In this document: piece by piece, positions 44,558 through 52,391 of the stretch
How positions within the stretch are numbered: position 1 is the first letter of the stretch
How the letters are laid out: every line of letters begins with the position of its first letter
Assembly (NCBI GenBank): GCA_964554185.1
Contig: CAZKNJ010000008.1
Span: 1 to 64,000, forward strand
Origin: CAZKNJ01 sp964554185
Lineage (GTDB): Bacteria; 4484-113
Length of the DNA: 64,000 nucleotides
Direction of reading: 5' to 3'
Notes under the pieces: generated by a model
Databases searched by the model: none
The model's input: only the letters and a program-made list of their open reading frames with translations
What the model was told of the DNA's origin: nothing
Made by a program: the position numbers and the translations under genes

Positions 44558-45430
44558 GTGGCGGACTTCCCACACACTCTCGGAGCAGCGCACGCTGAGC
44601 TGCTGCGCGTTCTGCGCGGCCTTCCCCACATCGCCTGCCCCGAAGAGGCCGCCGGCATTGTGCTGGAAATCGTGGCGGGCGCCAAGCGCCAGGACGCCGT
44701 GATTAACCCGCTGCGGCTGCTCACCGAACCCCAGCGCGAGCGTATGGAAGCGGTGCTGCGCGAATCCACGCAGGGAATGCCGCTGGCGTACGCGCTGGGT
44801 GAGTGTTTCTTCGCCGGACGCCGCTTCTTCGTCACACGCGACGTGCTCATTCCGCGTCCGGACACCGAGGCCCTGCTGGAAACCGCGCGCTTGTGGTGTG
44901 CCGCGCAACAGCGCCCGCTGCGCATTGCCGAGATCGGCGTGGGCAGCGGCGCAGTGATTGTCTCGCTGGCAGCAAGCCTCCCCGGCGCAGGCTGCTGCTT
45001 CTTCGGCACCGACACTTCCGCCGCAGCGCTGGAAGCTACTCGGCGCAACGAGCAACGTCATCGCGTGGATATTGACCTGCGGCGAGGCTCGCTGCTGGAG
45101 CCGCTGCCAGCGGACATGCCCTTTGATCTTGTCCTCAGCAACCCGCCCTACATCGCCGAAGGCGACGAAGTGGACGAAGCGGTGCTGCGCTGGGAGCCGG
45201 GCGAGGCGCTGATGGTTCCGCCGGGCGAGCCGGGTACTTACTACCACCGGCTGATTGCGCAGCAGGCCGTACCGCGCTTGAGCTCCGGCGGGATGCTCGC
45301 CCTGGAGGTGGGAATGGGAAAGGCAGCCGATGTGGCGGCATTGCTCACAGAGGCCGGATACGGTAAGGTTGAAACCGTGCGCGACTTCGGTGGTATCGAA
45401 CGGGTGGTGACAGGCGAATGGCGCGGATAA
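44558..45430 (+). CDS. prmC: Release factor glutamine methyltransferase
   Basis: The 290-residue SAM-dependent methyltransferase has the NPPY active-site motif at residues 195-198 and the SAM loop EIGVGSGAVI. It methylates the GGQ glutamine of release factors. The start is GTG at 44558. The N-terminal ~75 residues form the helical substrate-recognition part. The next gene's ATG overlaps the end of prmC by 13 nt. Confidence 0.95.
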   Translation: MADFPHTLGAAHAELLRVLRGLPHIACPEEAAGIVLEIVAGAKRQDAVINPLRLLTEPQRERMEAVLRESTQGMPLAYALGECFFAGRRFFVTRDVLIPRPDTEALLETARLWCAAQQRPLRIAEIGVGSGAVIVSLAASLPGAGCCFFGTDTSAAALEATRRNEQRHRVDIDLRRGSLLEPLPADMPFDLVLSNPPYIAEGDEVDEAVLRWEPGEALMVPPGEPGTYYHRLIAQQAVPRLSSGGMLALEVGMGKAADVAALLTEAGYGKVETVRDFGGIERVVTGEWRG

Positions 45431-46089
45431 GGCGGCTTTCCGGAGCCACGCCGCTCACGCCAAACGACCGTGCAATTGCGGCGGAAGCTGCTGACCGTTT
45501 GCTTGCAGGCGAGCTCATCATCCTCCCCACTGACACCGTTTACGGCCTCTTTCTGCATTCCACTGCGCCCGAGGCCATCGCCCGGTTGGAGCGCCTCAAG
45601 CACCGTCCGCAGCCCAAGCCGCTGGCGGTACTGCTGCGCGAAGACGAGAGGCTGGTGGCGTTCATGCGCGGAACGGTAGAGCCTCTTGCGGGCGGCGCTG
45701 CCGAGAAGCTCATCCCCGGCGCGCTCACGCTCATTGCGCCCTTCGCCGAATGGCGCGGGCTGCTTCCGCCCGAACTGGCGGCGCTTCCCTACCCCGCTAT
45801 CGGCGTGCGCATTCCGGCGCATCCATTCCTGCAGGAAGTGCTGGCGGGCTGCGGCTGCTGGGCGCTGGCCACCAGCGCGAATGTAGCGGACGAGCCGACA
45901 CCGGCGGCGCTGGACGAGGTGCTGAAGACGCTTAGCGTGGATGCAGTCTCTTTCGCCGTGGACGGCGGTGAATGCCCACAGCCGCCTTCGGCGGTAGTGG
46001 AGTTGAGCCAAGGCAAGCTGCGTGTCCTGCGCAGCCACCCGCTGCTCACCAGCGGGAGCGGCGCCATATGGGTAGGCCGGGCTGACTAG
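45418..46089 (+). CDS. tsaC: Threonylcarbamoyl-AMP synthase
   Basis: A 223-residue YrdC-fold protein. ATP/threonine-site motifs: LIILPTDTVYGLF, the K-R-x-x-K-P-L stretch (LKHRPQPKPLAVL), IPGALTLI and ALATSANV. It makes the threonylcarbamoyl-adenylate for tRNA t6A37. It lacks the C-terminal Sua5 domain. It overlaps prmC by 13 nt. The last five codons (VGRAD and stop) lie in the left palindrome of a REP pair, so the original C-terminus may have been changed by insertion. Confidence 0.92.
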   Translation: MARIRRLSGATPLTPNDRAIAAEAADRLLAGELIILPTDTVYGLFLHSTAPEAIARLERLKHRPQPKPLAVLLREDERLVAFMRGTVEPLAGGAAEKLIPGALTLIAPFAEWRGLLPPELAALPYPAIGVRIPAHPFLQEVLAGCGCWALATSANVADEPTPAALDEVLKTLSVDAVSFAVDGGECPQPPSAVVELSQGKLRVLRSHPLLTSGSGAIWVGRAD

Positions 46090-46144
46090 CCCGGCCGGGT
46101 TTTCATCGCATCATCAGGAGCGGGGCTGGTCAGCCCCGCCTACC
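46072..46144. repeat. REP pair (REPIN-like) at the end of tsaC
   Basis: Two palindromes face each other: GGCCGGGCT-GACT-AGCCCGGCC (46075-46096) and GCGGGGCTG-GT-CAGCCCCGC (46120-46139). The outer ends are inverted copies, with 46072-46086 matching the reverse complement of 46130-46144 at 14 of 15 positions. The tsaC stop codon lies in the left palindrome. Confidence 0.7.
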
Positions 46145-46169
46145 CGGGAACGGATAGCTAATTAAACCG

Positions 46170-46197
46170 AGAGGCCCCCTTTCGGGGGCCCCTCTTA
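46170..46197 (-). terminator. Terminator after the dockerin-like lipoprotein gene
   Basis: GAGG-CCCCC and GGGGG-CCCCTC arms around TTTC form a hairpin with one imperfect step; on the minus strand it is followed by GGTTTAATT. It may also act on the plus strand after tsaC. Confidence 0.65.
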
Positions 46198-46225
46198 GCG
46201 TCAGTGTAAGTGCAGTGTGCTTGGA

Positions 46226-48865
46226 CTACGGGACTACCCACAGGTGATCGGTGTAGCTGGCAGAGCCGGCGCCCGGGGTGGTCAGGGTTAGTAGGTCGTA
46301 CTCCCCGAGGTCGATATCGCGCACGATGTTCTGCCACCAATCAGGATTGGTGACGTCGATCATCATGTAAACCAGGCCATCAGGGTCGGGGCCAACAATG
46401 GGAGTGAGGAGCAACTGCTCGGGAAGTACCCCACTTCCCATTAGCTGCATCTCCAGGTGAGTGCTCCGCCAGAGCTGCTGCATGGTCGCACCGTCGTCGT
46501 GGCGCAGCCAGACGTTCTTGGCGGTGAAGACGATAGCGTCAAAGTTGCTCTTGTCCGCGTTCTTGACCGACCAGTCCTCCGCGCCCAAACCGGCGCCCCA
46601 CGGGCGCACGCCGAAGTTGCATTCGCCGTCGATAATCGGGGCGCTGCGCGGCTGCGGCATCGTGGTCGCATAGTGCTTCACAAAGCCGAGAAGGGTGCCG
46701 GACTTGTCAAACAGCGAGAACGCGATGTCGCCCTCCTCGGTCAGCGTGCCGAACACAATCGCGGCGATCATATGGGGCTGCAGGTAGGGAACCGGCAGCG
46801 AGCCGTCGGCCTCGCCGATGGTCATCGCCGGCGGGTCGCCCGGATCTGCCAGATAGAGGTAGTAAACCATCGGGCTGTCAGGCTCCGGCGGGTCAGCTTC
46901 CTTGCTGCCGTAAACAATCAGGAACTCCTGGCCAGTAGTGTCGTCGCCCTTGATGAAGTCCGCATACGCTACCGGGTCTTTTGGTTCAAACTCGGGCGGA
47001 TCAGCCGGCGGAGGCGTCGGACCGCCTACCGGGTTGCGGCGGACCTTCGGATCCTCCGGGAAGAAGTACATGTAGGTCTGCGCGCCCGAAGTGCACGAGA
47101 ACGTGCCGTCTTCGCCGCCCTGCGGCCAGGTGTACATGTCAAAGTACTCAGGCCCGATGACGGTGTAGAGGTCACCCGGCTTCTTCAGCGAGCTGCGGCG
47201 CTCAAAGGTGCCGTCCATCTCCGCTACGCGCCAGATGTAGTCGCCCTGCGTAATACCGGCCGGAACCAGCACCTGGATGACGGTCGTGAAGTTCACGCCG
47301 GGGAAACGGTCCAGCGTGTACTCGCCCGGCTCGGTCGGCGGCGCGGGTGTTTCCACCACAGTTGCCGGATCGAAGGTCATCTTCAGCGCCATCGTGGTGG
47401 CGTCATAGAGGGCGACACCATTGACCGAGTTATCAGGGTCTCCGGGAACAGCCGGCAGCTCGTCGCCCACTTCGTCCGCGCCCCACTCCACGCGGATGGA
47501 AACGAGCCGGTTCTTGTTCTGGGGCTGGTCGGGTGGCTGGAATTCATAGATCTCCGGTGCGTTGACGTCATCGGTGAGGTCCAGCACGACGTTAACCGTG
47601 ATCGTGGTGGCGCCCGGAGTGTAGTCGTTGTCGTTCATCGTCGCGGTGACGCGCAGCCCATCGGCGTTCGCAACAGATGGGTCGTCGTTCGGGCCGGCAT
47701 AGCCCTCAAGACCCAAGAGAGGCTGCGGGTCAGTCTCGGTCCACGCCTCCGCGTCAACCGGAACTTCGTCGCTCACGACCGTGTAGGTCATCGAGCCGTA
47801 CAGCGCATCCCAGATGTCTGTCCACTCCTCGGTGGTAATCTCCACCGGAGGAGCGTCACCAAAGGCATAGGACGTGCCTTCGTAGGTGTAGGCGATGTCG
47901 GAGAGCACAACTGTGAGCATCGTGTTCGCCGGGGTCTCGCCGGTGACATCAGTAACACTGTCGGGAGCATCGAAATGCTCGGTGCCGTCGTAAGCGTCGC
48001 CCTCAGTGTTGACCGCGCCGGTGATGTCCACCAGGATGTCGGTGACGGTGATCGGTGGCGGCGGAGTGATGCCCCCGAGATCAAACTCAAGTGTCCCGGA
48101 GGTGGTGCCCGGGTTATCAAGGGCGTCATACGGAGTGACTCGGAGTAAGGCCGTCTCCGCGCCCAGCAACTCGAGCGCATCAAGGACTATGGTGTTCAGC
48201 GGGAAAACGAATACAGGCAACCCGTACTCGTTAAGTTCGGCCTCATGCGCGTCCCACATCAGAGGATCGTCCATTACGCTCCACACGTCCGGTTCCAGGT
48301 CTGCGGACCACTCAACGACGAAGTAGGAGACGTCCCGCATGAAGTTCCTTGCCACGGGTGTAATGTCCGCAATGGCAACATCACCACTTACATCGTAGTC
48401 CGCGCTCCTGGATAGAAGCTCGTAGTATTCGCCGGCGTCATCCGTCCACTGCCGACCAAAGTACAAAGCAATAGGGGTGATGTCGTCAATCTTCACAATC
48501 CCGTCACCATTGCCATCGCCGGGGAAAAAGCCCCCGGTCCAGGTGATGACGGGGTTATCGGGATCCGGCTGGGGATCGGGCGCCGCCAGGTCATCCACCG
48601 CCTCCGGTGGCGGGGTGCTCGTGATCTTCCCACCCCTCGATTCGAGCGCCTTACGGAATGCATCCTTAAGCTGCTCGAAGAGAGACGGATCCACCCCCTC
48701 GGGAGGCGTCAGCGCCTCAAGTTCCGCCAGCGCCTCATCAATGCTGCCATAGGTACTGCCATTTAGGTTGGACGCGGTGGGCGACTTGCCTCCTCCGCAT
48801 CCGAGGAGAGTTACAGCCAACAGCAGCACTGCGAGAGCCAGCGAAAAGAATAATACTTTTCTCAT
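46226..48865 (-). CDS. Lipoprotein with dockerin type I-like repeats
   Basis: An 879-residue protein with a lipobox (LLGC, Cys23). Residues about 115-178 hold two EF-hand-like calcium repeats of dockerin type, GDGNGDGIVKIDDITPIA and DYDVSGDVAIADITPVA, spaced as in a dockerin pair. The later ~650 residues are beta-rich with Gly/Pro/Asp-rich turns and one or two fibronectin-like stretches. No enzyme motif is seen. ATG at 48865 follows AAGGAGAG. It lies directly downstream of a cohesin-like lipoprotein gene, so the two may bind each other. Confidence 0.72.
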   Translation of the reverse strand: MRKVLFFSLALAVLLLAVTLLGCGGGKSPTASNLNGSTYGSIDEALAELEALTPPEGVDPSLFEQLKDAFRKALESRGGKITSTPPPEAVDDLAAPDPQPDPDNPVITWTGGFFPGDGNGDGIVKIDDITPIALYFGRQWTDDAGEYYELLSRSADYDVSGDVAIADITPVARNFMRDVSYFVVEWSADLEPDVWSVMDDPLMWDAHEAELNEYGLPVFVFPLNTIVLDALELLGAETALLRVTPYDALDNPGTTSGTLEFDLGGITPPPPITVTDILVDITGAVNTEGDAYDGTEHFDAPDSVTDVTGETPANTMLTVVLSDIAYTYEGTSYAFGDAPPVEITTEEWTDIWDALYGSMTYTVVSDEVPVDAEAWTETDPQPLLGLEGYAGPNDDPSVANADGLRVTATMNDNDYTPGATTITVNVVLDLTDDVNAPEIYEFQPPDQPQNKNRLVSIRVEWGADEVGDELPAVPGDPDNSVNGVALYDATTMALKMTFDPATVVETPAPPTEPGEYTLDRFPGVNFTTVIQVLVPAGITQGDYIWRVAEMDGTFERRSSLKKPGDLYTVIGPEYFDMYTWPQGGEDGTFSCTSGAQTYMYFFPEDPKVRRNPVGGPTPPPADPPEFEPKDPVAYADFIKGDDTTGQEFLIVYGSKEADPPEPDSPMVYYLYLADPGDPPAMTIGEADGSLPVPYLQPHMIAAIVFGTLTEEGDIAFSLFDKSGTLLGFVKHYATTMPQPRSAPIIDGECNFGVRPWGAGLGAEDWSVKNADKSNFDAIVFTAKNVWLRHDDGATMQQLWRSTHLEMQLMGSGVLPEQLLLTPIVGPDPDGLVYMMIDVTNPDWWQNIVRDIDLGEYDLLTLTTPGAGSASYTDHLWVVP

Positions 48866-48940
48866 AATGACACTCTCCTTAAATTGGCGTAGTCACAGTG
48901 CCAGCAAACAAGGAGAACTACCCCCCTGTCAGCTTTGTCC

Positions 48941-48975
48941 GGGGTCCCGCCCCAGCCCCGCCGGAGCGGGACCCC
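48941..48975 (-). terminator. Hairpin between the cohesin-like and dockerin-like genes
   Basis: A perfect 10-bp stem (GGGGTCCCGC with GCGGGACCCC, 48941-48950 and 48966-48975) with a GC-rich loop. No U-run follows, so it may only partly end transcription. Confidence 0.5.
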
Positions 48976-48996
48976 GATAATGTTCAGCGCTTCGTG

Positions 48997-50157
48997 CTAG
49001 TTGATGGTAACAGTCGCGTCTACGTAAGCACCGAAGAAGATCTTCGTCGTCGTGCCTTCAGGCCCATAGTAGAAGGTGTTGTCTTGCACAAACGTAAACG
49101 TCCCTTCTCCGGCCGCAGCCGCGGTCAACTGGGCATTGAACAGCGCGCCGCTGGAGCCGGGGTCGGTGCCGACCTTCGTGTAGTCCGGCGCGTCACCAAG
49201 CTCGTTAGCGCCCACAGTCAGGTGTGGAGGAGCAAAGAACAGGGCTTCGCCAGCCCCCAAGATCGGCGTTGGCAGAGCGTTCCAGAAACCGTCCTTGTCC
49301 CAGGCTAAACCGCCCGGTGCGCCGAGGTTCCAGGAGCCAGCAACCGGCGTCAGGTTGTCGCTGAATATGATATCGCACGAACTCAGGTAGGACAGCCGGT
49401 TGGGCAGAGCGCCTACGTACACCACGATAGTGACCGTGTCGCCCACGTTCACCGTATCCGCGGACGGAACGATGTAAATGGTGTCGGCGTCAAGCACCAC
49501 ACCCGCAACGGTGCCGGTAACGGTGTCTACGACATCGTCGTGGTGACCGTCGTTCAGCGCGATGTCAATGGTGACGTCCTGGTCCTCAACACCGGCGTTG
49601 GACACCGAGATGTCGAACGGGCCGTAGTTCGCCGAAGTCGCAGCAATCGTCAGCGGCGACACGGTGACGTCCCCGCTCACGAGCGTCAGCGCAATCGTAA
49701 CATCATCACCATCAGCGTCGTTAATGCTGAACGTGAAGTTGCCGGTGATGCTCGCGGGAAGGCCCACAAACACCGGCGCCTGGTTCAGCGTCTCGCCGAC
49801 CGTAAAGGTGAAGTTGTACGTGTAGCTGCGCCCATCCGCGTCAGCCACCGTGACCGAGGCGTTGTAGTCCGCGCTATCAGTGGTTGACGGGTTGACCAGC
49901 ACGACGGTCGGAGACATCGCGGTGGACGTGTTCGGCGTGGCGCCGCCGTCAAAGTTCCAGCTCCAGGTAATAATCGGAGAGCCGGACACTGTGGCGACGA
50001 ACGTGAACGAGTCGCCCGCATTCAGCCCCGACGGGGTAGTTACACTCGCAACCCTTGGGCCGAGGATGATGGTCCGCGGTCCAGGAAGCCGGCTACCGCA
50101 CGAGACCAGCAAGCCCAGCACAAGTATTACGGCGATTAAACCATACAGTCTTCTCAC
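48997..50157 (-). CDS. Lipoprotein with PKD-like and cohesin-like domains
   Basis: A 386-residue protein with a lipobox (LVSC, Cys20). Residues about 38-115 form a PKD-like domain (GDSFTFVATVSGSPIITWSWNFDGG...). A second Ig-like region runs to about 220. The C-terminal ~160 residues look cohesin-like: VNVGDTVTIVVYVGALPNRLSYLSSCDIIF, the pattern of first cohesin strands, and beta strands to the end. The start is GTG at 50157, 6 nt after AAGGAGG. Two tandem -10 boxes lie upstream (50211-50333). The cohesin call is from pattern recognition. Confidence 0.62.
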   Translation of the reverse strand: MRRLYGLIAVILVLGLLVSCGSRLPGPRTIILGPRVASVTTPSGLNAGDSFTFVATVSGSPIITWSWNFDGGATPNTSTAMSPTVVLVNPSTTDSADYNASVTVADADGRSYTYNFTFTVGETLNQAPVFVGLPASITGNFTFSINDADGDDVTIALTLVSGDVTVSPLTIAATSANYGPFDISVSNAGVEDQDVTIDIALNDGHHDDVVDTVTGTVAGVVLDADTIYIVPSADTVNVGDTVTIVVYVGALPNRLSYLSSCDIIFSDNLTPVAGSWNLGAPGGLAWDKDGFWNALPTPILGAGEALFFAPPHLTVGANELGDAPDYTKVGTDPGSSGALFNAQLTAAAAGEGTFTFVQDNTFYYGPEGTTTKIFFGAYVDATVTIN

Positions 50158-50210
50158 TAGCTTCCTCCTTCAACTTATGGATTTGGAAGAATACGATGGT
50201 TGGTTCAGGC

Positions 50211-50333
50211 ATTATAGTCCATGAATGCATATTTAGCAAGATTGGGGGGCGTTTCCCCCACAAGAAACGCGTTGTGTTGGCGATCAGGGCATCCCCTCCT
50301 TCCTGGATAGTTGATGTTGTTGCATACATTATA
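50211..50333 (-). promoter_or_regulatory. Two tandem promoters before the cohesin-like gene
   Basis: Minus strand: distal TGCTATAAT with the hexamer at 50333-50328; proximal TTGCTA (50239-50234), 17 nt, TATAAT (50216-50211). Between them is a strong ribosome-site-like stretch followed by ATG-CCC-TGA, and a short G/C hairpin, so a small RNA or leader may be made. Confidence 0.5.
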
Positions 50334-50352
50334 GCATCCCGCAACCAGGGTT

Positions 50353-52284
50353 TCAATCCACCCAGCCCAGACCCTCCCGGCCGGCCGCAACCCGCAGCAA
50401 ATACAGGTTTTCGCGCAGGTGCCACGGGTACAGCCGCGCACGGTACTGGTCAACGCTGCGCGACGGATCCAAGAACGACGCCGCGTAGCCACCCATCGTG
50501 CGGTACTCATAAATATAGTCCGGCGTTACCCCAGCGCGCAAGCGCGATGCGCGGTGCGACGGGTAGCCCGGAACCGGCAGGCTGAAACGAACCCCCGCTT
50601 CATTACCGGTGTAATCGGTGTTGTAGTAAAAGAAGCTGATTTCGTGCCCGCCGAAGTAGCGCCCGGCGCTCAGCAAGTATCCTTCGTCCCCGGTGATGAA
50701 CTTGCCGGTGTAGCCGGTAAGCGACATATCGTAGCGCGGCAGCCGGGCGGAAGCCGAGAACAGCAGCTCGTCCTGCCAGTCGTCCAGCGCGAGGTTCTTC
50801 ACATACCCGCCGGACACGCCCAGGTCAAACCGGCTTTCGTCAAAGTACTTGCGCACCTCTGCGCGGCCGCCCCAGCGGTGGCCGCCGAAGTACCCGCCGC
50901 TTGCAAAGCCGTACAGGCCGCCCTCCCGCGCGGAGTAGTAGTTGAGGGTCTCCCGGACGGCAAAGGGGCTATCGCGGTTGTCCAGGTTGTTGCTGATAGG
51001 TATCTCTTCGTAGCCGGTAAAGGTGAAGTGGTCCGCCAGCACCGTCTCGTGCTTGACCCCAAGCCCGGTGCGCTGTTTCACCGGCGTGTTGGGCTGGCCC
51101 AGGTCAACCGTATTGGCAATGGTGAAGTAAAGGTCGGTGCCGCCTGCGGCGGGGCGGAATAAGCCACTCGTCGTATCAAACTCATAGCCGGGCCCGCGGT
51201 AGTCCCTGATCACCGCCTTTGCCGCCAGCTCGGCGGCGGTGCATTCCCCGTTCACATAGTCCAGCAGGTCGTCCCTGCTGTATTCGGTGGTGATGGTGTA
51301 ATATCCTTCACGGCGGCTGACAATGCGCAGTTTCTCCACCGTCTCCGGCGCGTACGCCGCCGCCCACAAGCATACGAACGCCCAAGCGTCTTCGTCGTGC
51401 CGGAAGCGGCGGTTCTCGTATTTCACTGCGAGCTCGTCGCCGACGGCCTTCAGCATTACATTATCCAGGCCAGTGGCTGCGAGCTTCCCCGCCAACTGGT
51501 CAAGCTCTTCGGCTGAGGTCCCCGCGGCCAGCGGCATCCGTTCTACCGGCTGGACGGGAACCTCTTCCTTCGGATTGCGGTTGCCGGTGAGGGTCTTGGT
51601 GTAGCTTACGCCGAAGTTGAACCCGTTGCTGACCGACGCCAGCGTCAGGTGCCAGTCGGGATGGGGATTCACCCGCACGCCGAAGTTGTGGCTGTGCGAG
51701 TCGTACTCATAGAGAAGGTCAAGCTCGTCCGCCGCGGCGACTTCCACGCCGCCGAAGAAACCGTCAAACCGGTCGTTGCCGTATCCCGCGGTCAGCTTGG
51801 CTGCGCCCACCGTCTTGCTCACGGCGGCGTACTTGCCGCGCTCAATGGCGGCTCCCCCGCCGACGTCATATACCCCGATTGCAAACGAAGCCGGGAAACT
51901 GCGCTCATCCAGCAACTGGAACTTCACGTTGACCGAGCGGTCCTTGCGCGTACCGAAGCCGGGAACCGAGGGGTCCTGAATCTCCGGGAAGTCGATGTAG
52001 CGCGCGCTGATTTCCAGGCCGGGCAGGAAGCCGACCCCGAGGAAGTAGTTGCGCTGGGTGCGGCCGGGGAAGCGCAGGTTGTTCTCGTTGCGGCCGAAGC
52101 CGGCGAATACCTCGCCGTCCTTCGCGGCCTCCGCGCTGGGGACATTAAGGATACCCGTCACGCCTTCAAGGCCGGGCTCTGCGTGCGCAGCCATTGGCTG
52201 TACGCCTGCAATCAGAATGAGCGCGCCAACAATGGCAAACGCGTATAACCCAGGGGACCCCGCCCCTCCCGGCCTGAACCACAT
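50353..52284 (-). CDS. YjbH-like outer-membrane protein
   Basis: About 643 residues. A hydrophobic segment near the N-terminus ends AHA, followed by EPGLEGVTGILNVPSAEAAKDGEVFAGFGR, the start of the YjbH domain. Alternating amphipathic strands continue throughout and it probably forms an outer-membrane barrel. Family members take part in exopolysaccharide production or export. A central alpha/beta region (about 260-340) interrupts the barrel. I chose the ATG at 52284; no ribosome site is seen. It is divergent from secA. Confidence 0.7.
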   Translation of the reverse strand: MWFRPGGAGSPGLYAFAIVGALILIAGVQPMAAHAEPGLEGVTGILNVPSAEAAKDGEVFAGFGRNENNLRFPGRTQRNYFLGVGFLPGLEISARYIDFPEIQDPSVPGFGTRKDRSVNVKFQLLDERSFPASFAIGVYDVGGGAAIERGKYAAVSKTVGAAKLTAGYGNDRFDGFFGGVEVAAADELDLLYEYDSHSHNFGVRVNPHPDWHLTLASVSNGFNFGVSYTKTLTGNRNPKEEVPVQPVERMPLAAGTSAEELDQLAGKLAATGLDNVMLKAVGDELAVKYENRRFRHDEDAWAFVCLWAAAYAPETVEKLRIVSRREGYYTITTEYSRDDLLDYVNGECTAAELAAKAVIRDYRGPGYEFDTTSGLFRPAAGGTDLYFTIANTVDLGQPNTPVKQRTGLGVKHETVLADHFTFTGYEEIPISNNLDNRDSPFAVRETLNYYSAREGGLYGFASGGYFGGHRWGGRAEVRKYFDESRFDLGVSGGYVKNLALDDWQDELLFSASARLPRYDMSLTGYTGKFITGDEGYLLSAGRYFGGHEISFFYYNTDYTGNEAGVRFSLPVPGYPSHRASRLRAGVTPDYIYEYRTMGGYAASFLDPSRSVDQYRARLYPWHLRENLYLLRVAAGREGLGWVD

Positions 52285-52351
52285 GTGCGAAATATTAGGT
52301 GAAAAAGCCGCTGAGTGCAAGTCCCGCCCGCCGCAACGCCCCAATAGCCAT

Positions 52352-52380
52352 TTGGAACTGCTTTGCGCCGGTGTTAGAAT
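52352..52380 (+). promoter_or_regulatory. secA promoter
   Basis: TTGGAA (52352-52357), 17 nt, TAGAAT (52375-52380). The expected start is about 5 nt before the ATG at 52392, and no ribosome site precedes that ATG. Confidence 0.65.
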
Positions 52381-52391
52381 GCTATCCGCCT

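Noticed and set aside
46226..50157. A cellulosome
   Set aside because: No glycoside hydrolase, carbohydrate-binding module or scaffoldin with repeated cohesins is present; only one cohesin-like and one dockerin-like lipoprotein.
50270..50333. Riboswitch or attenuator before the cohesin-like gene
   Set aside because: The stretch has a -10 box, a strong ribosome site followed by ATG-CCC-TGA, and a short hairpin, but matches no riboswitch consensus I know.
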